Of a stretch of 48,689 nt of DNA, positions 8,282-16,026 are shown in pieces. The position numbers and the translations under genes are program-made. Source of the DNA: Hungatella sp. (GTDB taxonomy: Bacteria > Bacillota > Clostridia > Lachnospirales > Lachnospiraceae); the NCBI GenBank assembly GCA_022792815.1, contig JAAWBS010000052.1, positions 1 through 48,689 on the forward strand, in the 5' to 3' direction. Position 1 is the first letter of the stretch, and every line of letters starts with the position of its first letter. The notes beneath the pieces are model-generated. The model saw only the letters and a list, made by a program, of their open reading frames with translations. It ran no database searches and had not been told where the DNA came from.

Positions 8282-10309
8282 TTATCGAATCCGGAACTGA
8301 CTGATCAGACGATTCAGGGTTCTTGCCTGATTGGACAGCTCATTAGAGACTGCCGCGCTCTCCTCGGCGGCAGAAGAGTTGGCCTCGATGACCCGGGAAA
8401 CTTCTTTGACCCTGTTTTCTACGGATACGATCATCTCCGACTGCTGGGCGCTGGCGGCAGCGATGTCATCCATCAGCCCCTTGATAGACTGGATGCATTC
8501 GCTGATGACCTCCATGGTGGAGATGACATGGCCTGTGGACTCGGTCCCTGTCTTTACGTCATGGAGCGAGCGGCCAATCAGGGTGCTTGTGTCTTTGGCG
8601 GCTTCCGCGGACTTGACGGCAAGATTGCGAACCTCATCCGATACGACGGAGAACCCTTTTCCCGCGGAGCCGGCCCGTGCAGCTTCCACGGCGGCGTTGA
8701 GCGCCAGGATATTGGTCTGGAAGGCGATGTCCTCGATGGTTTTTATGATGGTGCCGATCCGGGACGAGGACTGGTCGATGTTTCGCGTGGCAGCCATCAG
8801 CTGTTCCATCTTTGTGTCTGCCTCGGCCGTGTAGCCGGTGGCTTTGGCGACCAGATCGCTGGCATGATTGCAGCGGAGCGTACTGTTCTGGATCTGTGCC
8901 GTGATGTCCGTGATATTGGAGACAAGTCCGTTGATGGAATCTTTTTGCTGCATGGTTCCCTGGGACAGAGCCTGGGCGCCTGCAGATACCTGGTTGGCAC
9001 CGCTGTCCACCTGGTTGGCGATCTGGGTGATCTTACCCATGACATCAGTGAGATGAGTGCGGATGCTCTTGAGGCTTTGAGACAGCACTTTGAAATCGCC
9101 GATGTAGTAGGATTCATTTCGGGTGACATCCACGGCGATGTTTCCGTCAGCCATCTCACCCAGGATCCGGGCCACATCGTCGATGGTCTTTCGAAGGCAG
9201 TCACAGACCTGATGGATGGTGTCTGCGATCATGCCGACCTCATCGGTCCTTCCGTAAAAGGCTTCCAGCTCCCGGTCAACAGACAGTTCCAGATTGCCGA
9301 GGCGCCGGATGGAGCTTTCCATGACCATAAGTTCCCTTCCCTCCCGAAACAGGATCATCAGGGTGACGAGGATGATAATGGAGGCTACCGCTGCACACAG
9401 AATCCCTACGGTGATGCGCACGGTCACGACTTCTCCGTAAACCTCCGCCTCATTGTTTCGGACCATAAAGACCCAGTTCCGGTCTTTCAGATATTTGTAG
9501 ACCACCAGCTGGCTTACGCCGTTTTCGTCCCGGTAGGAATAGGTGCCCGCCTGGGTGCTGCCCTCAGACTTGATCCGTCTAAGGATCTCCTCATAGCCCT
9601 TGTCGGTGGTCTCGGTATTCAAAAGGGATTCGTCCTCGTGATACAGGTACATGCCGGTGTCCACATTTAAAAATACGTACTCGCTGTTAAGCAGACCTTT
9701 GATGTCGAGACAGAGAAGGACATCCATTAACCGGCTGGCGTAAACGCCGGCGCCTGCAAAACCGATACAGGTCTGGTCCTCAAAGATGGGATAGTACATG
9801 GACAGAATCATACTCCCTGTGCCCGGAGACTTCATGATGCCGAGATTGGTCAGCTGAGGACGGGCCAGAATGGTGCTGCGGAACTGTTCCAAAGACTCGC
9901 CGGACCGGGTGGTGATTCCGATGGCGCCATGGGAAGTGTGGGTTAGGACATAGGTGTCGGGAGTGCCGATGTAGAGCCCTTCAAAAATCCCCTTGACCGC
10001 TGCAAAATCTTCCGTGTACTGCTGGCCTCTTTGGAGAAGAGCGGGATCATCGGGGTTGGCAAGGAGATCCCGGACCTCATTGCCCAGCGCAAAGGCTGTT
10101 ATGTACTCCTCCGCGGAAGCCACATAGTCATTGATGATCGAGGCTCTGGATTCCACGGCATCGATCATCTGGTTGGTGATGCTGCTTTTGACCATCGAGG
10201 CGACTCGGCCGGATACGATGAACCAGAGCAACAGCATGCCAGTGACAGTAAGTGCCGTTGTGATGATGCCGATTCGTGCGGCAAGTTTGCGATTTGCCAG
10301 AAATTTCAT
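8282..10309 (-). CDS. Methyl-accepting chemotaxis protein with CACHE-type sensor
   Basis: Membrane chemoreceptor of 675 residues. A first membrane helix at about 12-32 is followed by an extracytoplasmic region of about 250 residues resembling a double CACHE ligand-binding domain, a second helix near 290-312, a HAMP region and a long cytoplasmic signalling coiled coil. The hairpin tip reads IAFQTNILALNAAVEAARAG, which contacts CheA and CheW. CACHE receptors bind small ligands such as amino acids, organic acids or sugars. The start is supported by CGGGGGTAATCTT before ATG. It is transcribed away from the pectinesterase gene, with which it shares a 165-bp intergenic region. Confidence 0.93.
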   Translation of the reverse strand: MKFLANRKLAARIGIITTALTVTGMLLLWFIVSGRVASMVKSSITNQMIDAVESRASIINDYVASAEEYITAFALGNEVRDLLANPDDPALLQRGQQYTEDFAAVKGIFEGLYIGTPDTYVLTHTSHGAIGITTRSGESLEQFRSTILARPQLTNLGIMKSPGTGSMILSMYYPIFEDQTCIGFAGAGVYASRLMDVLLCLDIKGLLNSEYVFLNVDTGMYLYHEDESLLNTETTDKGYEEILRRIKSEGSTQAGTYSYRDENGVSQLVVYKYLKDRNWVFMVRNNEAEVYGEVVTVRITVGILCAAVASIIILVTLMILFREGRELMVMESSIRRLGNLELSVDRELEAFYGRTDEVGMIADTIHQVCDCLRKTIDDVARILGEMADGNIAVDVTRNESYYIGDFKVLSQSLKSIRTHLTDVMGKITQIANQVDSGANQVSAGAQALSQGTMQQKDSINGLVSNITDITAQIQNSTLRCNHASDLVAKATGYTAEADTKMEQLMAATRNIDQSSSRIGTIIKTIEDIAFQTNILALNAAVEAARAGSAGKGFSVVSDEVRNLAVKSAEAAKDTSTLIGRSLHDVKTGTESTGHVISTMEVISECIQSIKGLMDDIAAASAQQSEMIVSVENRVKEVSRVIEANSSAAEESAAVSNELSNQARTLNRLISQFRIR

Positions 10310-10420
10310 AAGATTACCCCCGCGATAAGATTTGGATTTGAGATTATTACAGGTTTACCGCAGAAATTATTCTTTATACAAACCCACTGTTTTTTCAAAA
10401 TGGCGAGTATCATCCTTTTC

Positions 10421-10449
10421 TTGAACAACAGGGATTTTTTTTGTATAAT
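10421..10449 (+). promoter_or_regulatory. Sigma-A promoter for pectinesterase
   Basis: TTGAAC (10421-10426), 17-nt spacer and a perfect TATAAT (10444-10449). The leader would be about 20 nt and carries the ribosome binding site AGGAGG. Confidence 0.75.
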
Positions 10450-10474
10450 GGAGCCCAGACAGGAGGCGAACAGA

Positions 10475-11503
10475 ATGATTGAAATCGGATTAAAAGGAGA
10501 AAGATTTTCTTCGATCCAGACGGCTCTGGATTATCTGGAGGAGCACCCGGAGGAGGAGCGGCACCTTCTCGTCCGCCCGGGTGTGTATGAGGAGAGGGTG
10601 GAGATCAAAATCCCCGGTGTGGTGATCACCGGAGAGAGCAGGGAGGCGGCGGACAAGACCGTGATTACCCTGGGACTGGGAGGAAAGGAGATCCTGGAAG
10701 ACGGGAAGAAGAGAGGGACCTTCCGCACTTACACCTGTTTTGTCGATGCAAAAGAGGTAACGCTGGCATATCTGACCATTGAAAACAGTGCCGGTCCGGG
10801 AAGCCGGGCGGGACAGGCCATCGCCCTCTATGCGGACGGAGACCGGCTGGTGGTGGATTCCTGTCGTCTGCTGGGATGGCAGGATACACTGTTTACGGCG
10901 CCGCTTCCGCCAAAGGAGATCGAGAAAGACGGGTTTGTGGGGCCGAAACAGTTTGCGCCCAGAGAGCCCCGGAGGCAGTACTACAAAGACTGCTATATTG
11001 AAGGAGAGGTGGATTTTATCTTCGGAGGGGCAACGGCCTATTTTGAAGGCTGCACCTTTTTTTCAAAAGACGTCAACAGGGAGATCAACGGATATGTGAC
11101 GGCGCCCTCCACTCCGGAGGGACAGCGATTTGGCTATGTGATGGAGAGATGCCGCTTTACGGGAAATTGTCCGGACCGGACCGTGTTTTTGGGAAGGCCC
11201 TGGAGGGAGTGGGGGAAAACCGTGATGCTCCGCTGCCACATCGGCCCTCATATCCGAGTGGAGGGATGGGACGACTGGGGGAAAGAAAAGGCCCGTGAAA
11301 CCACCGACTTTGGAGAATTTCGGTGTACCGGGCCGGGAGCGGACCGCTTCGGCAGGCCGGGCTGGGTCAGAGAGCTGACCGAAGCGGAGGCAGAAGATTA
11401 CACAAAGGAACAGGTCCTTGGAGAGGACTTGGGGGAGGAACGGCAGTGGTGGCAATCCCGGCTTTTGATTACAGATTGTCAAACACGACAGTCTCTTTCT
11501 TAA
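10475..11503 (+). CDS. Pectinesterase (carbohydrate esterase family 8), cytoplasmic
   Basis: Pectin methylesterase of 342 residues, which removes methyl groups from galacturonate in pectin or its fragments. Family 8 motifs appear in order: RPGVYEERVEI near residue 30, WQDTLF with Asp137, EGEVDFIFGGA with Asp180, and LGRPWREWGK with the substrate-binding Arg. The distance between the two Asp residues is longer than in plant enzymes, suggesting a loop insertion. There is no signal peptide, so it would act on oligomers after import. I chose ATG 10475 because AGGAGGCG stands upstream and a promoter is placed just before. The 3' end overlaps the convergent chemoreceptor gene by 35 bp. Confidence 0.92.
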   Translation: MIEIGLKGERFSSIQTALDYLEEHPEEERHLLVRPGVYEERVEIKIPGVVITGESREAADKTVITLGLGGKEILEDGKKRGTFRTYTCFVDAKEVTLAYLTIENSAGPGSRAGQAIALYADGDRLVVDSCRLLGWQDTLFTAPLPPKEIEKDGFVGPKQFAPREPRRQYYKDCYIEGEVDFIFGGATAYFEGCTFFSKDVNREINGYVTAPSTPEGQRFGYVMERCRFTGNCPDRTVFLGRPWREWGKTVMLRCHIGPHIRVEGWDDWGKEKARETTDFGEFRCTGPGADRFGRPGWVRELTEAEAEDYTKEQVLGEDLGEERQWWQSRLLITDCQTRQSLS

Positions 11504-13052
11504 GCCCTTCCACAACCTCCTGATTGACTCCCATGCGCCGGGTGATGTCCTCCATGTCATCGGCAAGGCTGCGGGTGTTGCCGGCCACTCCGGCGATGCC
11601 GTCTGCCCCGTCGTCGATGGCTTTTGTGATGGTGCCGATGGAGTCGGCGATGCCGGACATGGAAGTTTTCAGATGCTCCGTCCGCTCATAAAAACCGTCC
11701 ATGGCCCGACGGATATAGGCGGCGTCCTCCTTGTACTGGCTGCCGGACTGTACGAAAGCCTGAAATTCTGTCAGGACAGACTGATTCATGTAGTCCATCA
11801 GGCTCTGGGCATGTTCCGAAAGGTTGTATACGGCTGAGGTGACTATGGTGTTGACGGCCTGAATCCGGTTGGCCGTCTCCTGGCTGGAGTTGGCCAGGTC
11901 CTGTACTTCTCTGGCGATAACGGCAAACCCCTTTCCTGCCGCCCCTGCATTGGCCGCCTCCACGGAGGCATTGAGGGCGATGAGTCGGGTGTGCTGGGAG
12001 ATAGTAAGGATATCGCTGGTGAGGGTCTGGATCTGATCCACACTTCTGCTCTGTTTTATGGCTTCGTTGAGAGAGCTTAAGATCTCCTCGGCCTTGGCGC
12101 CGGTAATATCCACACTGTTCTGGGCAGACTGCTGCATAGCGTCTGCCCGGTCGTTCATCTGAGCGCTGTAGGCGGTGATGGCTCCGCATTCTTCTGCGAT
12201 ATTGTGGACGTCCTGCCGGACATTTTCCGCATTGTCATTGATCATTGCCACATTGCCCGCCACTTCCTGAAAAGTGGCCGACAGCTGCTGGGCCAGAGAG
12301 GAGAGGCCGGCGGCGCTTCCCTTGGAAGCTCTGGTTCTCTTTAAGACCTCCCCGGTCATGTCGTTGATGTGGCCGGAGCTGTCCTGGATGGTTTTTAAGA
12401 TGCTTTTCACCGGGATTACCACATAATTGGTGATCAGCTTCAGATCCGCGAACACCAGAAGGATGCAGGCGATCACCGCGGCGATGCCGGCAGTCAGGGA
12501 GATGATGTATACCAGGGAGAGACGCGCCCTGGCCTGGGAAGTCTGCTCACTGATGGACGCGTTTAGGGCATCGATGTCCGACTCCATGGCCCCGGCGTAG
12601 GAGGCCACGTCGCCGTTGGCCAGGGCGTAGGCATCCTGGGTCTTATGGCTGGCGCTGGCGCAGACCAGATGGACCAGGGCATGTTTGAAAGAGTCATAGT
12701 CCGACAGAAGGGACTCGTACATGGCCTGATCCATGGGGATCACATGAGATTCATATTCACCCAGCAGCTGATCCAGTCCAGCCTCCTCCTCCTTGATCTG
12801 CTGAACCAGAGTGATCATGGTGTCATAGTCCGTGGCCACGATGTGGCTTAAGGCCATCTTGTGGATGTCCATGGAGGATTGGCAGATCTCGGCCAGCCGG
12901 TTGTTGGCATCCATGTAGTTGTCGGCGATGTTGGCCGCGCTGGCGTTGACATTATGGATATTGATAATGGAAAGAATATTTGACAAAAGCGCCACGATAC
13001 CTAAAAGGGCGATGGGGATGATCAGGCGCTGTTTTAAACTGATATGCTTCAT
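11469..13052 (-). CDS. Methyl-accepting chemotaxis protein with four-helix-bundle sensor
   Basis: Chemoreceptor of 527 residues. Membrane helices lie at about 10-32 and 180-205; the roughly 150 residues between look all-helical, as in 4HB_MCP sensors. The signalling tip reads TRLIALNASVEAANAGAAGK. The start at 13052 is preceded by AAAGGAGCACC and begins MKHISLKQRL; a longer in-frame extension upstream lacks support. It lies downstream of a sugar-binding lipoprotein gene on the same strand, so it might signal through that binding protein. Its 3' end overlaps the pectinesterase gene. Confidence 0.92.
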   Translation of the reverse strand: MKHISLKQRLIIPIALLGIVALLSNILSIINIHNVNASAANIADNYMDANNRLAEICQSSMDIHKMALSHIVATDYDTMITLVQQIKEEEAGLDQLLGEYESHVIPMDQAMYESLLSDYDSFKHALVHLVCASASHKTQDAYALANGDVASYAGAMESDIDALNASISEQTSQARARLSLVYIISLTAGIAAVIACILLVFADLKLITNYVVIPVKSILKTIQDSSGHINDMTGEVLKRTRASKGSAAGLSSLAQQLSATFQEVAGNVAMINDNAENVRQDVHNIAEECGAITAYSAQMNDRADAMQQSAQNSVDITGAKAEEILSSLNEAIKQSRSVDQIQTLTSDILTISQHTRLIALNASVEAANAGAAGKGFAVIAREVQDLANSSQETANRIQAVNTIVTSAVYNLSEHAQSLMDYMNQSVLTEFQAFVQSGSQYKEDAAYIRRAMDGFYERTEHLKTSMSGIADSIGTITKAIDDGADGIAGVAGNTRSLADDMEDITRRMGVNQEVVEGLKKETVVFDNL

Positions 13053-13086
13053 AGCCACAGGTGCTCCTTTTGCTTCAGATATGAAT

Positions 13087-13116
13087 CCCTCTGTGTGTTC
13101 TCCTGTCCACAGAGGG
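13087..13116 (-). other. Intercistronic hairpin between binding-protein and receptor genes
   Basis: CCCTCTGTG (13087-13095) and CACAGAGGG (13108-13116) form a perfect 9-bp stem with a 12-nt loop. It sits in the 99-bp gap inside the minus-strand unit. No T-run follows, so it may set relative mRNA stability rather than end transcription. Confidence 0.5.
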
Positions 13117-13151
13117 CAGATACTAGGAAAGGTGGGATACAAGTCTGGCCG

Positions 13152-14393
13152 TCAGGGGGCGATGATGCCCTCGACCATGGTATCCAGCTGCTTTTGCAGG
13201 CTGTCCCCGGAAGGATTGCCAGCCAGGATGTTGGCGGTAAACGCGGTCACGGGGTCCCAGAAATTGCCTCCGATGCGCTGGAGGCAGGAATATTCCGACT
13301 GTTCTAACAGTGCGGCGATGGCCGGAGCGCTCTGCACTTCGTCAGATGCCGCGGCCCTGATGTTGGAAGGCCCCTGGCCTCTCAGCAGAAAACGCAGCTC
13401 CTGGTTCTCCTCGTTGGTGATCCACTCTGCCAGTCTGGCGGCCCAGTCCGGGTGCTCGGAGTAGGCGTTGACCCCGATCAGCTTATAGCCGGAGAAAGAG
13501 GCCATCTGGACCTGCTGCCCGCCGCAGGTGTAGGAGGGCAGTTTGGCGGCCCCGTAATTCCGGCCCCAGGCCTCCTCTACAGCTACTGCATTCCACACTC
13601 CATTGATGCCGGCGATGATGGAGCCGTCCTTGACTCCGGACAGGAAGCCGGTGTCATCGATGCTGACAAAGCCGGGATGGTCTGCCATCTTCACCATGGC
13701 CCGGGCCACGTCTGTCCCCTTGATGGCTCCCTCGGTGCTGTTCCAGGTGCAGTAGTTGGTGATGCCGTCGTCATTGAGCCCTACCGTGAGGCCGGTGTTG
13801 CCGAAAAGAGAATATACATACCAGCCGGAGGACCACTCCATGGAAACCTTTTTATCGTGTTCGGCGGCGATGTCCAGCATTCGATCCCAGGAGTTGACGT
13901 CCTGCTCCGAAAAATATTGCTTATTATAGTAGAGAAAATATCCGTTATCTGCCGTCAGAGGCAGAGCATAGAGGGTATTGTTTACAGAAGCCGCCAGAAC
14001 CGCCTCCGGCAGGTTGGTTTCTCTGACTGTATCCCCGTTGTCCACCGGCTCTAAGGCGCCGGCTGCCACCAGCGTGTTCAGCTGGTCGTCCGCAAAGGCA
14101 AAGACGTCCGCCCCATGCTCCAGGTCCGCCATCAGAGCATCGGTGCAGTGGCTCTCGCTCTGGGGTTCATAGGTGATGACAAATTCCGCCTGTCCCCTGT
14201 ATTTTGCCTGAAATCCTTCCAGGATCTGGCGGAGCAGTTCTTCGTCTTCTGCGGCCCCCCAGACGGTGAGATGGACCGTATCAGAATCGGAAGTCCGGTC
14301 AGACTCCGGTAAATCGGAATCCTGCTTTTGGCATCCGCATAAGAATACGGCCAACGTAAGGGCCGGAATCCATAGGTTGATTTTCTTTTTCAT
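13152..14393 (-). CDS. Sugar-binding lipoprotein (extracellular solute-binding family 1)
   Basis: Substrate-binding protein of 413 residues. It starts MKKKINLW, followed by a hydrophobic segment and lipobox FLCGC, giving an exported lipoprotein. The mature protein has the family layout seen in maltose-type binding proteins (LTVWGAAEDEELLRQILEGF, then a hinge region and ITNEENQELRFLLRG near the end). No permease genes accompany it. Instead it lies 20 nt downstream of a hemerythrin gene and 99 nt upstream of a chemoreceptor gene. I infer a role in chemotactic sensing of sugars, or an orphan binding protein for a distant importer. Confidence 0.85.
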   Translation of the reverse strand: MKKKINLWIPALTLAVFLCGCQKQDSDLPESDRTSDSDTVHLTVWGAAEDEELLRQILEGFQAKYRGQAEFVITYEPQSESHCTDALMADLEHGADVFAFADDQLNTLVAAGALEPVDNGDTVRETNLPEAVLAASVNNTLYALPLTADNGYFLYYNKQYFSEQDVNSWDRMLDIAAEHDKKVSMEWSSGWYVYSLFGNTGLTVGLNDDGITNYCTWNSTEGAIKGTDVARAMVKMADHPGFVSIDDTGFLSGVKDGSIIAGINGVWNAVAVEEAWGRNYGAAKLPSYTCGGQQVQMASFSGYKLIGVNAYSEHPDWAARLAEWITNEENQELRFLLRGQGPSNIRAAASDEVQSAPAIAALLEQSEYSCLQRIGGNFWDPVTAFTANILAGNPSGDSLQKQLDTMVEGIIAP

Positions 14394-14413
14394 GACTCTC
14401 TCCCGAAATGTTA

Positions 14414-15331
14414 TTATGATTTCTCATCAGCCGCTTTGGCAGCCGGTTTGGCTTTTACCCTCCAACTGCGGTAGCAGAAAATAAAATACCCGATTTTCGT
14501 GCCAAACAGCAGGCAGCAGGTATATCCCTTCATAAACTCTGAGCGAAATTGATCCTTGTCCAACAGATTATCTTTGCCAAGAGGTTCTTCCTCCACGGCG
14601 CGGAACAGGCTGCTCATGTTTTGAAAAAGCGGCACAAAGACTTTCAGGGAATCCTCAGAGGTTATCTTGTCTGCCTGAGTCGTCCGGGTTCGCGACATCC
14701 CCTTAAGCCCTCTGAGCATCAGGGGATTTTCCACACCCATGAGGAGCTGCAGTCTGATATTGCCTTCTACGCTATAGGATTGAAGACAATACCTTCCGGT
14801 CCCGATGTTCTGCCCTTTATACTCTGCGCTTGCCAACTTGGCCTCTGTCTGGAAGATCTCTGCCATACTCCGGTTTACAGCCCGGGATATGATGGGGATC
14901 AGAGAGGAAGGATACTGATTTCTTCGGGCGACGGTTCTCCCCACAATCGCCTGGTCTTCCCTCATGATGTGCTCAGCCAGCCAGTTGCTGATGACTTCCA
15001 CGAAGCGCTGAACGGCTGTCGGAGAAAAGCCGGACAGATTCAGATCTTTTTTGAGGGAAACAAGAGTCTTATCCCTGAAATTATCATGGATCCGCTTGTG
15101 CTCTGCGTATCCCTTGTATCGGATTGAGCGCATATAGGCCTCTTCTTCCGAAAAATGTGTCATGGTATAGGTTTCCAGATATTTAATCCCCTCCTGGTAG
15201 GTGTGCTGATAGATGTCAGGGGCTTTGGAGATCTCCATCAGTTTTTTAAAGATCCGGAAAAGCTTGGCATGAGCCTTGTCGACCACCTCTACCCCGATAT
15301 TAAACTTTTCATCCCACACAATCTGTTCCAT
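14414..15331 (-). CDS. Bacteriohemerythrin with additional C-terminal domain
   Basis: Protein of 305 residues. Residues 1-135 form a bacteriohemerythrin domain: MEQIVWDEKFNIG is the typical start, and iron ligands are visible in VDKAH, THFSEEE, EHKRIH and AEHIMRED. This domain binds O2 at a di-iron site. Most family members end here, but about 165 more residues follow (from VNRSMAEIFQTE through CCLLFGTKIGYFIFCY). The pattern of a helix, a variable beta region and FVPLFQNMSSLF is loosely like CheC/CheX phosphatase domains; that is tentative. GGGAGGCG precedes the ATG. The gene heads a unit with a binding protein and a chemoreceptor, suggesting oxygen-responsive chemotaxis control. Confidence 0.82.
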   Translation of the reverse strand: MEQIVWDEKFNIGVEVVDKAHAKLFRIFKKLMEISKAPDIYQHTYQEGIKYLETYTMTHFSEEEAYMRSIRYKGYAEHKRIHDNFRDKTLVSLKKDLNLSGFSPTAVQRFVEVISNWLAEHIMREDQAIVGRTVARRNQYPSSLIPIISRAVNRSMAEIFQTEAKLASAEYKGQNIGTGRYCLQSYSVEGNIRLQLLMGVENPLMLRGLKGMSRTRTTQADKITSEDSLKVFVPLFQNMSSLFRAVEEEPLGKDNLLDKDQFRSEFMKGYTCCLLFGTKIGYFIFCYRSWRVKAKPAAKAADEKS

Positions 15332-15373
15332 TAAAAAAATCGCCTCCCTATATCTGTTGATCTTTCTCTCTCT

Positions 15374-15402
15374 ATTATAGAGACCTTTTTTCTTTTTGTC
15401 TA
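15374..15402 (-). promoter_or_regulatory. Sigma-A promoter for hemerythrin-binding protein-receptor unit
   Basis: Minus strand: TAGACA (15397-15402), 17-nt spacer, perfect TATAAT (15374-15379). It lies about 45 bases before the hemerythrin start and is the only good promoter seen for the three-gene unit. Confidence 0.7.
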
Positions 15403-15421
15403 CTTCCAAAAAGGCAACAAT

Positions 15422-15946
15422 TACACATCACATAAGACCCTTCCCAAAGAAAAGGATATAGACAGCGCTGAGGCCATCCGCGATGTTTCAGAATACTTGA
15501 GCAGAGTCAGTATGTATACGGAAAAGAGGCGGCAGACAGATGGCATTGTGGTATATCGCGGGGAGCCGGATGTCTATGATCAGCCCTGCCGGCCCAATAT
15601 TTTCCGAAGAGAAGTGTTAAACAGCAACTGTTTTTTTGAGAAGAATCTTTTTGATACCATGCGTCAGAATAAGCTCTACGTGAGCCTTCACAGAGAAGAG
15701 TATGGAGAAGCAGATTCCAACTTATTTAAGAAAAGCGATTGTTACAGGGGACTTATGAGAGAACTGGAACAGGTGGTTGGAGAAAATGAAAGAGAGCCCC
15801 AGGAGGATGGAGGAGAAGACCGGAAATCTTCCAACACCAATCGGAAAGTCAAACAGATCCGTGAACTCTGCTATTTGGCTAAGGCCAGGGGAGGAGAGAT
15901 TCTCTGGTATCAAAAAAATACGAAAGATGCGGTGTTTTGCTGGTAA
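15422..15946 (+). pseudogene. FRG-domain protein remnant
   Basis: An open frame without a proper ATG runs into this region. The translated piece KEKDIDSAEAIRDVSEYL, then VVYRGEPDVYDQPCRPNIFRR, resembles the start of FRG-domain proteins (the YRG motif and the P-x-x-FRR element). The expected later part with the QHYG-PTRLLDW region is missing; after the LYVSLHREEYG segment the sequence becomes charged and unrelated and stops at 15944-15946. No ribosome binding site precedes the TTG at 15497 or ATG at 15512. The 5' side has been cut off against the hemerythrin promoter. I read it as a decayed fragment; FRG proteins are often found in accessory or defence-related regions. Confidence 0.5.
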
Positions 15947-15970
15947 GCCATAGGGCTGAGGGGCTTGTCT

Positions 15971-16006
15971 AAAAAAGAGATGCCTTCTAAGCAGAAGGCA
16001 CCTCTT
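15971..16006 (-). terminator. Rho-independent terminator for the thioredoxin-reductase gene
   Basis: On the minus strand an 8-bp stem AGAGGTGCCTTCT with its partner (TGCCTTCT 15981-15988, AGAAGGCA 15993-16000, loop AAGC) extended by AGAG/CTCT is followed by a run of six T. It stands 20 bases beyond the stop codon of the flavoprotein gene. Confidence 0.85.
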
Positions 16007-16026
16007 CTTGTAGTCTCAAATGGTTC

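Noticed and set aside
8213..9670. Long open frame on the plus strand (about 485 codons)
   Set aside because: It is antisense to the chemoreceptor gene, has no ribosome binding site and its composition mirrors GC-rich codon positions of the real gene.
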